From the NCBI GenBank assembly GCA_037176725.1, contig JAZBRS010000050.1, forward strand, positions 15,704,001-15,768,000: 64,000 bases of DNA, given 5' to 3'. The stretch is from Posidonia oceanica. Its lineage: Eukaryota > Streptophyta > Magnoliopsida > Alismatales > Posidoniaceae. Positions 1 through 10,976 of the stretch are shown one piece after another. The first letter of the stretch is position 1. Every line of letters begins with the position of its first letter. Under the pieces are notes generated by a model. The model ran no database searches. It was not told the origin of the DNA and was given only the letters and a program-made list of their open reading frames with translations. The translations under genes were made by a program, and so were the position numbers.

Positions 1-739
1 CTCTGGCTTGCAGCCCAAAAGTCTCGTCTCTTGAAGAAGATCAAGAACATACTTCCTTTAAGACAGTGCCATCTTCTCTCTGACATATGCAAACTCAATG
101 TCCAGAAAGTACCGTGGCTTTCCCATATTCTTAGTGACAAAATGTGTCCTAAGATACTCCTTCATCTCTCTAATACCTGCAGCATCACTACCTGTCAACA
201 AAATGTTATCAAAATAAATTGCTAAAAACACACACCTACTGGCAATCCTGTAGAAAATAGAATGATCAACAGCACATCTCTGAAAACCACCTGCCATGAC
301 CACCTGACTAAACTTCTCAAACCAAACTCTGGGACTATGTTTTAGGTCATAGATAGCCTTCTTCAGCTTACATACTCTATCCTCCCCCTGAGCAACATAC
401 CCTAGAAGTTGCTCCATAAGAACCAAATCAATCAAATCATCATACAAAAAGACATTCTTCACATCTAGCTGCACATCTCTCACAATTGATTTATGACAAT
501 GGAGAGAATGACCCTGATAGAATTCAACTTAGCAACTAATAAAAAAGTCTCTGCATAGTAGATGCTATATGTCTTAGTGAAGCCTCGAGCCACCAATCTA
601 GCTTTGTACCAGTCAATTGTCCATCTAACTTGTGCTTTACAGTGTAGACCCGTCTACAGGTGACTACGGTTGCTTCGACAGGATGGGTCACCAACTCCCA
701 AGTGCCACGAGACATCAATGTTGCTATTTCCTCATCCAT
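1..739 (-). pseudogene. copia reverse transcriptase remnant
   Basis: The translation from 739 to 536 matches the start of copia RT (E-rich start, then GTWELV). From 483 to 58 it shows QLDVKNVFLYDDL, VCKLKKAIYDLKHSPRVWFEKF and the active-site region at about 195-225. The catalytic YVDD box reads YFDN, so the second aspartate is Asn and polymerase activity would be lost. A TAA codon near 55-57 interrupts the frame, and the homologous sequence RKYVLDLL then continues to the window edge. A frame change lies between 483 and 536. Confidence 0.9.
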
Positions 740-984
740 AGCTACCTTCCAATGAGGGATTAAGAGGGCCTCTTAACAGTTCCTGGGAACAGTCTCAGAA
801 GAGTTGGACAAGACAAAACTACGAAAGGATGAGTGGAGAGAGTCATATGAAACAAAATTGAAATGAGATGAGCAGTGCAAGAACATGTATCCTTTCGTAG
901 TGCAATTGGAAGATTGGAACTGATAAGAGGTTGATTTGCATCTGTAGAAGAGGATGACTCTGTCGAAGGAGGCCAGTGTATCTG

Positions 985-2061
985 CTAGTAGCGACGATAT
1001 ACGTGCAAAGGACGTGACATCTCCTTGTTGACAACAGGAGAGTCATTTCCACTTGTGGCAAATGGCTCAACTACAAACGATAAAGGGAAACACTCAACCT
1101 TAGCTGAAGTACCATCAAAGTATGAATGAGACTCAAAAAAGATGACATCAACTGAGACAAGATACCATCTGGTGGGAGGATAAAAATACCTATAACCCCC
1201 TTGAGTCATAGAGTAACCCACAAACACACTTAATCAACTTAGGAGACAATTTGTCAAGTCCAAGGGAGAGATCCTAGACAAAAGCAACACACCCAAAAAT
1301 CCTAGGAGATAAAGTGAAAAGTTAAGCATCTAGTCAAAGACGTCGTATGGGAATCTCACCTCTTAAAGAGGTAGAAGGCATTCTATTTATTAGATAGAAA
1401 ACTGTAAGAACAGCATCAGACCACAAGTATTTTGGAACATGTATCAGCAACATAATGGTGTGCATGACATCTAAGATATGTCTGTGTTTGCGCTCTGCAA
1501 CACTATTTTGTTGAGACGTGTTGAGAAAAATGGTCTGATGTATAATTTCCAAGGAGGCACAATAAAACTGAACACTAGATTGAACAAATTCAAGTGCATT
1601 ATCCATGCACAAACATTTGGGAGTAATAGCAAATTGATTTTTTATTTCATTGATAAAAATTTTAAGTACATCAATGACATGACTATGATCCTTTAGCAAA
1701 TAAACCCAAGACGCACGTGAAAAATCATTAACAAAAATAATATAATAGCGATGACCAGGCACAGATTAGACTCTAGCTGGACCCAAATATCACAATAAAT
1801 TAACTCAAACAAACTTTGACTCGACACAAGACATAAACGCTTAAAGGTAGCACGATAGTGCTTATGTAATTGACATGACTCACAATCAAACGTAGACACA
1901 AAAAACAAAGATAAAGCTTGCTGCAACTTCCTGTGAGAGAGATAACCTAACTGGTAGTACCATAGAATGGACGGCTGAGAAGTGGACACCACAGATGTTA
2001 ATCCTCGTGGTATGTCGTCACGAATCAGTAAGTACACGCCATGTCCTCGTTCATAACCCAA
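985..2061 (-). pseudogene. copia integrase remnant
   Basis: The zinc-binding region (about 1840-2000) keeps the CESC pair, but both histidine positions read Tyr (WYYQLGY). That is what C-to-T change of CAC/CAT codons gives. The catalytic core keeps Asp in YCDIW, Asp in MDNALEF (about 1600-1620) and Glu in NSVAERKHRHILD (about 1475-1515). The C-terminal part at 985-1227 shows VGYSMTQGGYRY, a conserved copia integrase tail. The region lies in at least three frames with stops between. Expected order and spacing after the protease support the call. Confidence 0.9.
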
Positions 2062-2197
2062 ACTAATCCTCCTCCCCGTCTGTAAATCCTAAAATGTGCA
2101 GTGGAATGGAAAAAAAGTCACATAATAAAACAATTGTTTCATAATGGCACTAATAGAGAGGAGATTAACAAGAAAGTCAGTACATAAAGGACTTTTT

Positions 2198-3275
2198 CTA
2201 ATCTAAATTGGAAAGAGGCCTGCACAACTCCTTCTCCAAAAACTTACAAGAACAGCCATCAACGATAGCAACTGAATCAGAAAGCAGGGATAAACGGGTA
2301 AAGAGATCTTTTGTACCAGACATATGAGAGGAGGCACCTGAGTCAATGATCCAAGAACTATCCCTGGAAACTAGGAGGGCACTAGTACCTGAGGAACTAG
2401 CATGAGATGTTGTGGCTATGGAGTCAATGACTTGTAACTGTAGAAGCCGCTCATAATCTGCCTGAGAGACAGTCACAGTGTGCTCAACGTTAGATGACAT
2501 GATGGGTGAAGTCTCTGTAGTGACATGTGCTATCGGTGGTCGACCAATCTTGTTCCAACACCTGTCTACTCGACGTCTCATCCGTCCACAATGCTGGCAA
2601 CGAGATCGGCCTCCACTATCTGCGCACACCCCATGATCACCCCCTCTAAAGGTACCACGTCCACGACCACGTGTGGCTGCCATGGCTGACTGATCTGATA
2701 CTAGGACGGGCGTGGCTGTGGAGATCTGTAAAACCCTGGCAAAGGTAGTCTGCAAATCGGAGACACTACAGGCGCCTAAAATTGGCCCCCGAACCTGGGA
2801 ACAGAGGTCCAGGTTCAGACTGGATAAGTAGACTGCAATAGCTAACTCCTCACGATACTGTCTCATCCAATTGATGTTGGTGGTCAAGGGCTGGTATATA
2901 TCGAGTTCATGTAGTAATGCACGAAGGACTGTGAAATGCTCTTGAACCAAACGATCGCCCTTGTGTAACGTAAATAGTTGCTTATACACCTCGAAGACTC
3001 TCGAGATGTTCTTGTCGTAGCCATATGTGAATCGCAGCATATCCCAAATCTTCTTTGTCGAACATAACATCATAACTCCACATGCAACTGTAGGCTCCAT
3101 GCTGTTGACCAACCATGAAATGATGGCCACGTCATCAACATACCAATCATTATATGTACTGTCCTTGCTGTCGGGAGGAGATTCTGTGAGGTGTTTTAAC
3201 TTTCGATGGGCTACAATGAAGGTCTTAAAACTCTACGCCCAGAGGAGATAATTCTTTCCATCGAGCTTCTCAAAG
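2198..3275 (-). pseudogene. copia gag and aspartic protease remnant
   Basis: The 310-residue open stretch 3130-2198 contains the gag core (WLVNSMEP, IWDMLRFTYG, VFEVYKQL). It has an Arg/Gly-rich patch and a degenerate zinc knuckle CQHCGRMRRRVDRC, in which the usual Gly-His pair is replaced. The retropepsin motif is SWIIDSGASSHMSG near 2330-2355. The gag N-terminus continues upstream in the same frame to about 3275 (LDGKNYLLWA, then a TAG at about 3237, then SFKTFIVAHRKLKHLTE), so the true start is upstream and a nonsense codon breaks it. In copia elements gag packages the RNA and the protease cuts the polyprotein. Confidence 0.9.
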
Positions 3276-3819
3276 GTCCTACTAAGATTCTTCACCAATT
3301 ACTCGCGAGTGGCCATGAATACATTGGTACAAAAAAACTGACCAAATCACCAATGAGGCAGTCGAACTACAACTCCAACTCGTGTGGACATGATAGGTCC
3401 ACACACCAACAACGACGAACGATTCTAGGACAATTTAGGACATGGATTTGAACAGCAACGTGACTATCAACATTGTTGTTTAATCAAAGATGGGGGGAAA
3501 CAAAGGGTGACAGTAGCCGACCGACAGTTTGAGGGCAATAACAGGCCCTACCGATGGCTTAGGGGAGGGGAAAAGAAGTGGGAGAAGGTGACAAGATGAG
3601 GAAGAGTTGCCGGACAAGGATCTCGCAGCAATAGGAGTTGTCGACCCAGCTGGCGGTGGTGGTGGGAGCCAGGATTGGTGCTGCTGGCACCGACTGGGAC
3701 TGGTGGGGGTGGCGGTGGGCTATAAAAGGACTGTCGACGGTGAGGAGGCTGCCGGCAGTCCTTGGCTTGCTGTCCTTTAGCGGCTAAGGTTAGGATTAGG
3801 TCTTAGGTTTTCCCCTGGT

Positions 3820-3831
3820 GCTCTGGTACCA
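3820..3831 (-). other. primer binding site, initiator Met tRNA type
   Basis: The minus-strand sequence TGGTACCAGAGC directly abuts the LTR end. It differs by one base from the usual plant copia site TGGTATCAGAGC, which pairs with the 3' end of initiator methionine tRNA. Confidence 0.88.
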
Positions 3832-3978
3832 TGTTGGAATGAGAGAATGATTGTTGTTCTTCACTAATGAGCATGAGAGTACATATAAATAGGGTTTATC
3901 ATACACCATAAGATAAATGAATATCCAATAACCTATCTAACTAATAAGACTTTAATACATAATATAACTTTAACAACA
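3832..3978 (-). repeat. 5' LTR of the copia element (147 bp)
   Basis: On the minus strand it begins TGTTGTTAAAG and ends TCATTCCAACA, so the ends form a short TGTTG...CAACA inverted repeat. The inner end abuts the primer binding site. A TATTTATATG stretch could serve as the TATA box. The other LTR is outside the window, so the outer end rests on the TG...CA rule alone. Confidence 0.8.
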
Positions 3979-4309
3979 TACATAGACTGGATCTCAAAGA
4001 ATCCTTGCACCTCATACTTTTAAATCTATAAAAGAATGCCCTGAGCCATGTTAGTGGAGAAAAGTATAGAGCCCGACATGACACTCATAAGGCTTTGATG
4101 AATAGCTATTATCAAAAGCTCTGACATTATATCATCAATATTGATGCAAAGAAAGAGGGAGAGGTGACAAAGAAAAAAAAATTAAGATGAACGAGATGCA
4201 GTTGACGCATTGATGGGGACAGCATGGAGAAGTTGTTGAGATTTGGTGGTGCACCAATACTGCATAAAACATACAAGAAGCTACCAGGATTTCTATATAC
4301 AATTAGCTT
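3979..4309. other. unassigned, no gene recognised
   Basis: AT-rich DNA between the copia LTR and the next repeat. No open frame of interest, no terminal repeats and no recognisable element motifs were seen. Confidence 0.5.
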
Positions 4310-4990
4310 CAAATGAGGACAGTCCTCATTTTAAGTTCTTAAGGACACCTTTTTATATCTTAACATCTAAAAATCTAAACCGCTACTATTTAAAATGTTT
4401 ATATACCAAAAATCAAGTCATTTTAAAATTCCTAAGTATTGAATTTAACATGTACTTATTATAGCCTATTATAGCTAGTTATAACTCATAGAGAATCATT
4501 AAGGACAATCCTTAACTGATCCTCCCCCTAAATAAGCTAAGGTCTGCCCTCATTGAGCATTTTAAGGACAATTTTCAAAAATACATGTTACTAGATTCAA
4601 AATCAAAATGTAATCCATAGATCTTAATTTACATCATCTAGATCAATACACGTCAAAATCCACATCGTTTAGAAACTCCTAACATACATATCTTTTCATA
4701 TATAAATTCAATGATTTTAAAGCAAGAATCGCTAAATCTCTAGGTTATAAATTTCAAAATCAAAATATAATTCATAGATCTTAATCTACATCACCAGGTA
4801 CATATCAAAATCCATGTCATTTAAAAACTCATAACATATAGATTTATTCGTATACAAATTCAATAATTCTCTATGAACTATCACAAACTATAATAAGTTA
4901 TAATAAGTATATACTAAATTCAATACTTAGGAATTTCAAAATCATTTGATTTTTGATATACAAGCATTTTAAATAGTTTCGATCATATCT
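4310..4990. repeat. AT-rich repeat with inverted ends and an internal ~155-bp tandem duplication
   Basis: The stretch about 4376-4500 is an inverted copy of about 4866-4985; the right side contains ATTCAATACTTAGGAATTTC and the left its complement. Inside, 4594-4748 and 4749-4908 are two diverged tandem units sharing the same order of motifs: an ATAGATCTTAA block, then a block with AAAATCCA. The left end carries GAGGACAGTCCTCATTTTAAG, and a similar end is seen in the related copy at 8380-8825. There is no coding capacity. It looks like a non-autonomous element or two abutting copies; the superfamily is not clear. Confidence 0.65.
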
Positions 4991-5034
4991 AGGATATTAA
5001 TGTGTGGACCTTTTTTGGACAGAATTAATACGAA

Positions 5035-5294
5035 TTGGCTAATACTTCTCAAGTGATCCTAATTCATCGAGGAGTTGCAGGAATATTTGTCCTTCGTCGA
5101 AGATGCCATCCAAATCCTTAACTGGAAGGAGTAGGTTTTGCAAAACAAGGTTATTGCGCTTGTTCTTGTGCTGTAACGACACCCTTATGTTGATGAAGCT
5201 ACTTAGGAGCGAGAGGATGACATCCATTTACAGTACCCTTACTTGTTCACCTATATGTAATTTTGAGGGCAAATTTTCTTTAAAGGGGGTAGGA
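5035..5294 (+). pseudogene. C-terminal end of a chromovirus polyprotein plus polypurine tract
   Basis: In one frame the translation shows EYLSFVEDAIQILNWKE, VLQNKVIALVLVL and EREDDIHLQYPYLF. This is the pattern that ends integrase/chromodomain polyproteins of Tekay/Del-type gypsy elements. Three TAG stops interrupt it, at least two of them at positions usually occupied by Trp or Gln. It is followed at 5282-5294 by the purine run AAAGGGGGTAGGA, the expected primer for plus-strand synthesis, which directly abuts an LTR start. Everything upstream in the element is missing. The family call is firm; the exact clade is provisional. Confidence 0.75.
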
Positions 5295-5417
5295 TGTAAA
5301 TACCTTAGACCTTTGTTTTGTGCGTTCTTCTGGCATATTTAAGTCACGCGTTTTGGGTTATTTTTCAGTTAGAGGGTAGTGAGCCTTGTACGAGAGATTA
5401 GTATCTTCTGTGGCATC

Positions 5418-6254
5418 CAAGGTTCAAAAAATCGACACGTGTCGACGAAATGTCGCCGACACATGTCGGAAATGCAAAATAGGGAAACGACATTAGGGAG
5501 TAAATCGGTGAATGCTGGATTTCGGTGGTAATTTCGGTCCCGAGTCGAGCATGTCGACTGTGTCGACCGACACGCCGAGTTTTTACAACACGAGAATGAC
5601 GTGTTGGCCGACATGCCCATTTTTAGTACCGACACGGGCGAAATTTCGATCATAGGTTTTTTTATGTTTTTTTTTTGTGTTTTGATATTAATAACTTGAT
5701 ATTACATAAATCTAACTTAATAATACATTTATCTAACCTAATAAAACATAGATCTAACCTAATGATTCTATAAAATCTATAAAATTAGTAAAATCAAGAT
5801 ACTCATATAATCGTGTACCGTTTCGGGACAGGGGCGCTGCCCTCGCCACCCCCGCAGGGGGGGCATGCCTGCGAGACCCCCGTGAACTCTGTGAAGTGGC
5901 AACATCTGGGTAATCCTCAATCATATTCCACATATCCAACACTTAAGTATTCTCTTAACTTTATTTATTAAGTATTTTTACATATTATTTATACTTCAAA
6001 ATATTTGTATTAAGTCCATATAGTGTATTTCAACATGATACATGTTTAGAAAGTTGATCTAAGTAGTCTTAAATGTAGATTATTGTTTACTTTAGCTTAT
6101 CCTGGAGTTTCAAAGCAAAACTCGAAGTTTTTTGACCATTTTCATGAACTTTCATAAAATTACCGTGTTTCCATCGATATTTCCACCGATGTCCGACACG
6201 TTTCCTATTTCTGTCGGACCGAAGTTCGACACGACATCGATGTTTTGAACCTTG
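5418..6254. mobile_element. non-autonomous hAT element (837 bp) with 8-bp target duplication
   Basis: The ends are perfect inverted repeats CAAGGTTCAAAA...TTTTGAACCTTG, fitting the hAT terminal rule (pyrimidine-A-purine-N-G). They are flanked by the 8-bp direct repeat GTGGCATC at 5410-5417 and 6255-6262. Subterminal regions carry many CGACAC/GTGTCG words in both orientations, typical of transposase-binding regions. There is no transposase frame. A GC-rich patch at 5815-5885 stands out from the AT-rich body. It sits inside the chromovirus LTR, so it is younger than that LTR. Confidence 0.92.
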
Positions 6255-6594
6255 GTGGCATCACATTAGTGTGTGTGTTTAATCGAGTAATGATTTGAAT
6301 AAAGGCTTTGTTGATAACTTATGGTCAATGATGGAATTCAATATGAATGTTTGGACCTTAATGTTAATTGAGGAAATTGATGGGTTTACGCTTAATTATG
6401 TCACAATGATCATTAGAGAAGTAATTTGGAAGTGATTATTGATAACTAGACTCTTGTATAAGTAGATTACACGCAAGTTTATAAGTGTAACTGTTGTAAG
6501 TAAATTAACAAGTAGATGTTTGAACCTTGATTAGTGGACTATTGCATGAAGAGTGCAATGCCACTTGCTCCTAATGCCTTATGAGAAGAGAGGC

Positions 6595-6602
6595 TATATA
6601 AG
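6595..6602 (+). promoter_or_regulatory. TATA box of the LTR promoter
   Basis: TATATAAG lies in a GC-balanced context 1.3 kb into the LTR. A purine-rich AGAGAGAGAGAGAGGGAG tract follows about 60 bp later. This is the expected arrangement of an LTR promoter and 5' leader. Confidence 0.5.
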
Positions 6603-8379
6603 AACCAATCGTCCCCTTTGAGCTGCACCAACACTAAGACGAAAGAAAAGAAAGAGATCAAGAGAGAGAGAGAGGGAGCTTAAGGACAAGGACTTTTCCA
6701 GCGGTGCATGTGCAAGGGGAGGAGTTCAGCGTTGACCCACAGTTCCTCTAGTGTCGTGGTGATCCTATGTGGTCGCAAAGCTCGCCGATTGCGATCGTAT
6801 GGTAGATTATAGCTATTGTAGAGGACTGTGGTGAGTGGCTTTGGGTTTTCTCATGCACTTGAATTAGGTCTTTTGTTTGAGGTTTGGTTATGATTAAAGG
6901 TGATAGAAGTCTGGGTGTGGGAGGAGACCGTAATCAAAGCTCCGGCAAGATTGGTCGGTCAGCCCCTTTTCTTGGGTTCTCTTGTGCTCCATCAAGGTAC
7001 ACACTCTACCGACAGCTTAGGATGTAGATTTGATTTATGATTTTGAATGTATGCAAAGTATATGTTGATGCATGAATCGAAAGTTTGATTTCTAGTTTGA
7101 TTGATGATTTATATGTGGATTTACGTATCATTTGAAAGAAAATTTTGCTTGCTGTAAATCAACTACTGTTTGACATTGATGTCTTAATTTGCTCATAACT
7201 TGAACTACAGATATCAGATTTGAGTAATTTTGGATGCATTGGATAGGCAACTCCAAGATCTTTAAATTGATATATTATGTGGAATTTTCTAGATGCATTT
7301 GATACTTTGAAAGCATGAATTATTACAGCAGATTTCTTCTACATCCCTGTCTTTCATAACGACCTTGTAGCTTTGTTTTAATCATATCTCGGATTCTAAT
7401 AATCGGATTCATGTGAAATTTGTTTTGTTGTAAAATTAACTTCAAGATCTTCAAATTGATATATAACAGCGATATTCTTAGATAAGTTTGTTTCCCAGAA
7501 AGAGTGGTTTTCAGTAGCAGATTTCTATATTACTTTGTTTCTATGTTTCATTTTACTCGTAAGAGCCATGGTGCATGCTCATGTCCTTTGTTGTTATAAT
7601 ATTTCCATTGGATTCTCAAGAGATGGAATACGAGATGTGAATGTTGGTATGAGGTTTTGAGAAGTTTTAATGTTTTCCCTAAAGAAGATTTGGAAAATAT
7701 GGAAAAAAAAGTTTTAAAATGAATTCCACTGTATTGATAGCAAACCAAGAGACGGAAGGATTATGTTAACGGACCAGGAGGTATAGCGTTACCTCTGGGT
7801 GGTCGAACACAATACCAAGGCTATAGTTGAAGTGTTAAGTACTGGTAGGAGGTTAGAGTCCCCTAGATGGTTTGAGCACTAAAACTTAGGACACCGAGAA
7901 GACGAACTCTGCAATGTTTGGCTAGAACATAATATGCACGTGCCTCGATTCTGATGACGTCCTTAAGTGGACAGTTATGAGGGTTCTTCGGGACTTAGGA
8001 TAGGGGAACTCCACACAGGATAGCTCGACCGTGACAGTACAGTATACTTCGATAACTGCTTATGAGCCATCATTGGTTGTTTGACGTCGGATTTTGAGAT
8101 TTAATTGGTTTATGAGTTGATTTGGCTATATATGGCCATTTTGTAATGCATGTTTTGGATATAAATGTGCATTATATTAAAAAAAAAAAAGAGTAGAAAG
8201 GTTTTAAAACAATGCATATTTAAAGTTTTTCCTACATGCTCCTGAGTTGGTTTAGATTTTCTTTGTTTTTGGTTCCTAAGAGAACCATTGGTCAGTTTAC
8301 GATCAAAGGAATTGCAGAATCTCTTATACGTGTAGTACATGCGTTTGTTGTACGCGTATGGCTCACGTGTTTATGGCGC

Positions 8380-8825
8380 ATGAAATACTACAAATATATT
8401 CTCAAATAATTTCCTTTAACTATCGTTACCAATCCGAATCTACAGTTATCAAGTTACAACAATTGATATTTAGTAAATACTACAACCGTATTAATAGATT
8501 GATAGAATTAATCCTATTAATAGGAAATTATTTGAGAACTAATAGGAAATTATTTGATCTAGATAATATAGATTAATATTCATGGATTACATTTTAGTTT
8601 TCAAACTTATAACTTAAAAATCTAGTGATTGTTGCTTTAAAACTGTTGAATGTATATATGAATAGATATGTATTTTAGAAGTTTCTAAATGATGTGGATT
8701 TTGGTGTGTATTTAATCTAGATGGTATTGATTAATATCTATAGATTACATTTTGGTTTTAAAGCTTGTAACACGTGTTTTTAAAAAATTGTCTTTCAAAT
8801 ACTAAAATGAGGACAGTCTCCCTAT
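8380..8825. repeat. second copy of the 4310-4990 repeat family, opposite orientation
   Basis: The stretch from about 8625 to 8815 matches the reverse complement of about 4546-4720 over its length, including GTTGCTTTAAAAC, AAATGATGTGGATTTTG and the end AAATGAGGACAGTCTCC. It also contains internal repeats of GGAAATTATTTGA (8520-8560). The two copies differ at many positions, so neither is recent. No coding capacity. Confidence 0.65.
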
Positions 8826-9179
8826 ATATATAGAGAGAGAGAGCATAGATGTATTACATCTTTCCTCAACTCCCTCCTAGTTGGGAACCAACCCTAGTCA
8901 TCCATCATGTTGCTTATATCATGAGCAAAACCAAAAATAGATTTTCAAAAAACAAGCTAGTATTGAATTTGAAATTTCAAAATTCACAATTACCATATAT
9001 CATGACCCACAACCTACAAAATTCGCACACAATCATAACCAACACACACTCCCCACACATTCCCCCCTCCCCCATAAATTTCCCACACAACACACACACA
9101 CAATCCCCACACATACCACCCCCCACCCCAAAAATTCCCACACACCCCCCATTCCTCCCCTTACACGTCCTCCCTACGT
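8826..9179. other. low-complexity AC/C-rich stretch, no gene
   Basis: After an (AG) run at 8831-8842 the DNA becomes A/C-rich, with many CACACA and CCCCAC words (9020-9150). The start (TATTACATC, CCTC) resembles the outer end of the inverted repeat at 10715-10735, suggesting a related element end. Confidence 0.45.
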
Positions 9180-9640
9180 AGTTCTGGAGCAACCGCCGAC
9201 CTTCTCCCCCACGTGAACCCACCACCGCTATCCTCTTCCTCAGTTGCAGCATCTCCCCTATGCAGATCCAGAGCTGCCATCGCCCTCGTCCACAGTTGCA
9301 GCGTCTCCCCTGTGCAGATTCAGAGCCACCGTCGCCTTCCTCCCCCGTAAGAACATCAGATCCAACCCCCCCTCACGCAGATCCCTCTTCGATTGCAGCA
9401 CGTCGTCTACGTGTACCTCCCCCGTACATACCTGCAAATTTAGAACCGCCGCCACCCTCCTCCCCGACACAAAACATCCGATCCAACACCCCTTTGCACA
9501 TATCTAGGGTAGCCGTCGCCCTCCTCCCCTGCATAAACCCATAGCTGCCCTTTTTCCTCAGCGCAAACCCGTCGCTATCTCCTTTCCCACTCTCCTAGTA
9601 CAAATCCACCACTACCGTCGTCAACATGGAGCCACACGAA
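9180..9640 (+). repeat. GC-rich degenerate tandem repeats, 52-bp unit
   Basis: Two clear 52-bp units start at 9242 and 9294 (GTTGCAGC, CTCCCCT, TGCAGAT, CAGAGC). Looser variants follow to about 9540, each ending in a CGCC...CTCCTCCCC block. Overlapping open frames here are artefacts of the repeats: proline- and serine-rich on one strand, glycine- and arginine-rich on the other. The patch could be a captured 5' exon/UTR or a minisatellite. No product is proposed. Confidence 0.6.
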
Positions 9641-10699
9641 CAAAGAGAGGAAGAAGACCAACCATCTAATTTCCTTTATCAAATTTTTTGTTTTTAATTT
9701 TGGTTTTTGAATAATTTTTGTTTGTCAATGTGTGATTGGCATGAAAATGGGTTGGATGATGATCAACATATATATAGGTGTCGTAAATTTCAAAATTAGT
9801 GTTATTAGTATTAGAATCTGTGTTGGTATTTATAAAATAGAATTGGAAGCAATGTACTTTAATTTTTAGTATTACTAAAATTACAAAAAGACAATAATTA
9901 ACATATAAAAGTGTTACTATTTACAATTAGTATTACTAAAATAGAGTTAAGACTAAAATAGAACTGTTGCAAAGGACGTTAACTAACACATAATAATAAA
10001 CTGTTACTTTTTTCCATTTAATATTACTAAATCAATAATACTAAATTGAATTTTTTAATACCATTTTTCAAAATTGTTTCATTAATTCATAATGCTAAAT
10101 TAGTCATACTAAATCAGTAATATGTATCATGACATCTACCATATAATGAACAAAAAAGAAAAATATCCACGTTAAGATTTACCGTAAAAACAGAAAAAAA
10201 TAAAAAATAATACAAAAATTAAAATTACCATATTCATTTAGAACATTTAAATAAAAATAATACAAAAAATTAAATTTGCCATATTCATTTAAAACATTTA
10301 AATAAAAATAACACAAAAAATAAAAATTCAAAAACATAATGCAATTCATAAAAAGAAAATATATTTTTATGGTAAGAACTAAACCTTCCCTGTTAAAAAT
10401 GCATTAATAATTACTGAAAATAATTAATCTGAAATTCAAAAATAAACATGCCTTCTTATACTTCTATTAATAATTGCCATTTTCATATTTGACATTGACA
10501 AGTAGGGTCCACAAGTATTAACTGTCATATAAACAATCAATTAAACAATTATTAGAGATATTTTTCCCTCCAAGATAAAAAAAACCACTAGTGGTATATA
10601 GGTGATTTTGACAATAATTTTTGGATTAGAATCCAATGTCCCATATCAATCTTCCCTCAAATAAGTTAATTTGAAGAAAAATGCAATTGATCTCATTGC
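9641..10699. other. AT-rich sequence without a gene
   Basis: Very AT-rich, with short direct repeats such as AATAAAAATAA(C/T)AC and CATATTCATTTA(A/G)AACATTTAAAT at 10230-10320. No urease exon 4, which might have been expected left of the inverted repeat, was found here. Confidence 0.5.
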
Positions 10700-10976
10700 T
10701 ATATAGAATATATATCTATTACATCCTCCCTCAAAATACCCTCTTAAATCAGATCAATCCTGACCATCCATCCAAAACAACCCTTTCTACCCAAACCAAT
10801 ACTGCTAACCAAAACCACCACACTTTTATTTGTTTTTTTTTAATATTGATTTACACGATTCCCGCAACAAATATTTGATGACATTAACCCAACCCGTAAC
10901 AACTGCCGGAGACAAAAACGAAAGCAAATCACTTGGGATTTCCTCTTAGAACCCTCACATTTTCTGTCATCACGAT

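Larger units (their letters stand above)
1..3978 (-). mobile_element. Ty1/copia LTR retrotransposon, left part outside the window
   Basis: Reading leftwards on the minus strand, the order is LTR, primer binding site, gag, protease, integrase, reverse transcriptase. This is the copia order, with integrase before RT. RT coding continues through base 1, so the RNase H and 3' LTR lie outside the window. The reading frame is broken many times and several catalytic residues are lost, so this is a fossil. The 5 bp following the LTR (3979-3983) would be one copy of the target duplication; the other is not visible. Confidence 0.93.
5295..8110 (+). repeat. LTR of the chromovirus fragment, right end uncertain
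   Basis: It begins TGTAAATACC immediately after the polypurine tract. It contains a TATA box at 6595-6602, a GA-rich leader near 6640-6680 and no coding frame. The 837-bp hAT insertion at 5418-6254 interrupts it. The region 7740-8080 still reads as moderately GC-rich, LTR-like transcribed sequence, after which AT-rich DNA with a poly-A run (8181-8192) begins. No second LTR is present to fix the end, so 8110 is an estimate. Confidence 0.5.

Noticed and set aside
5754..5942. 62-codon frame inside the hAT MITE (MLDMWNMIEDYPDVATSQ)
   Set aside because: Short, no recognised motif, located in a non-autonomous element; at best a scrap of its parent.
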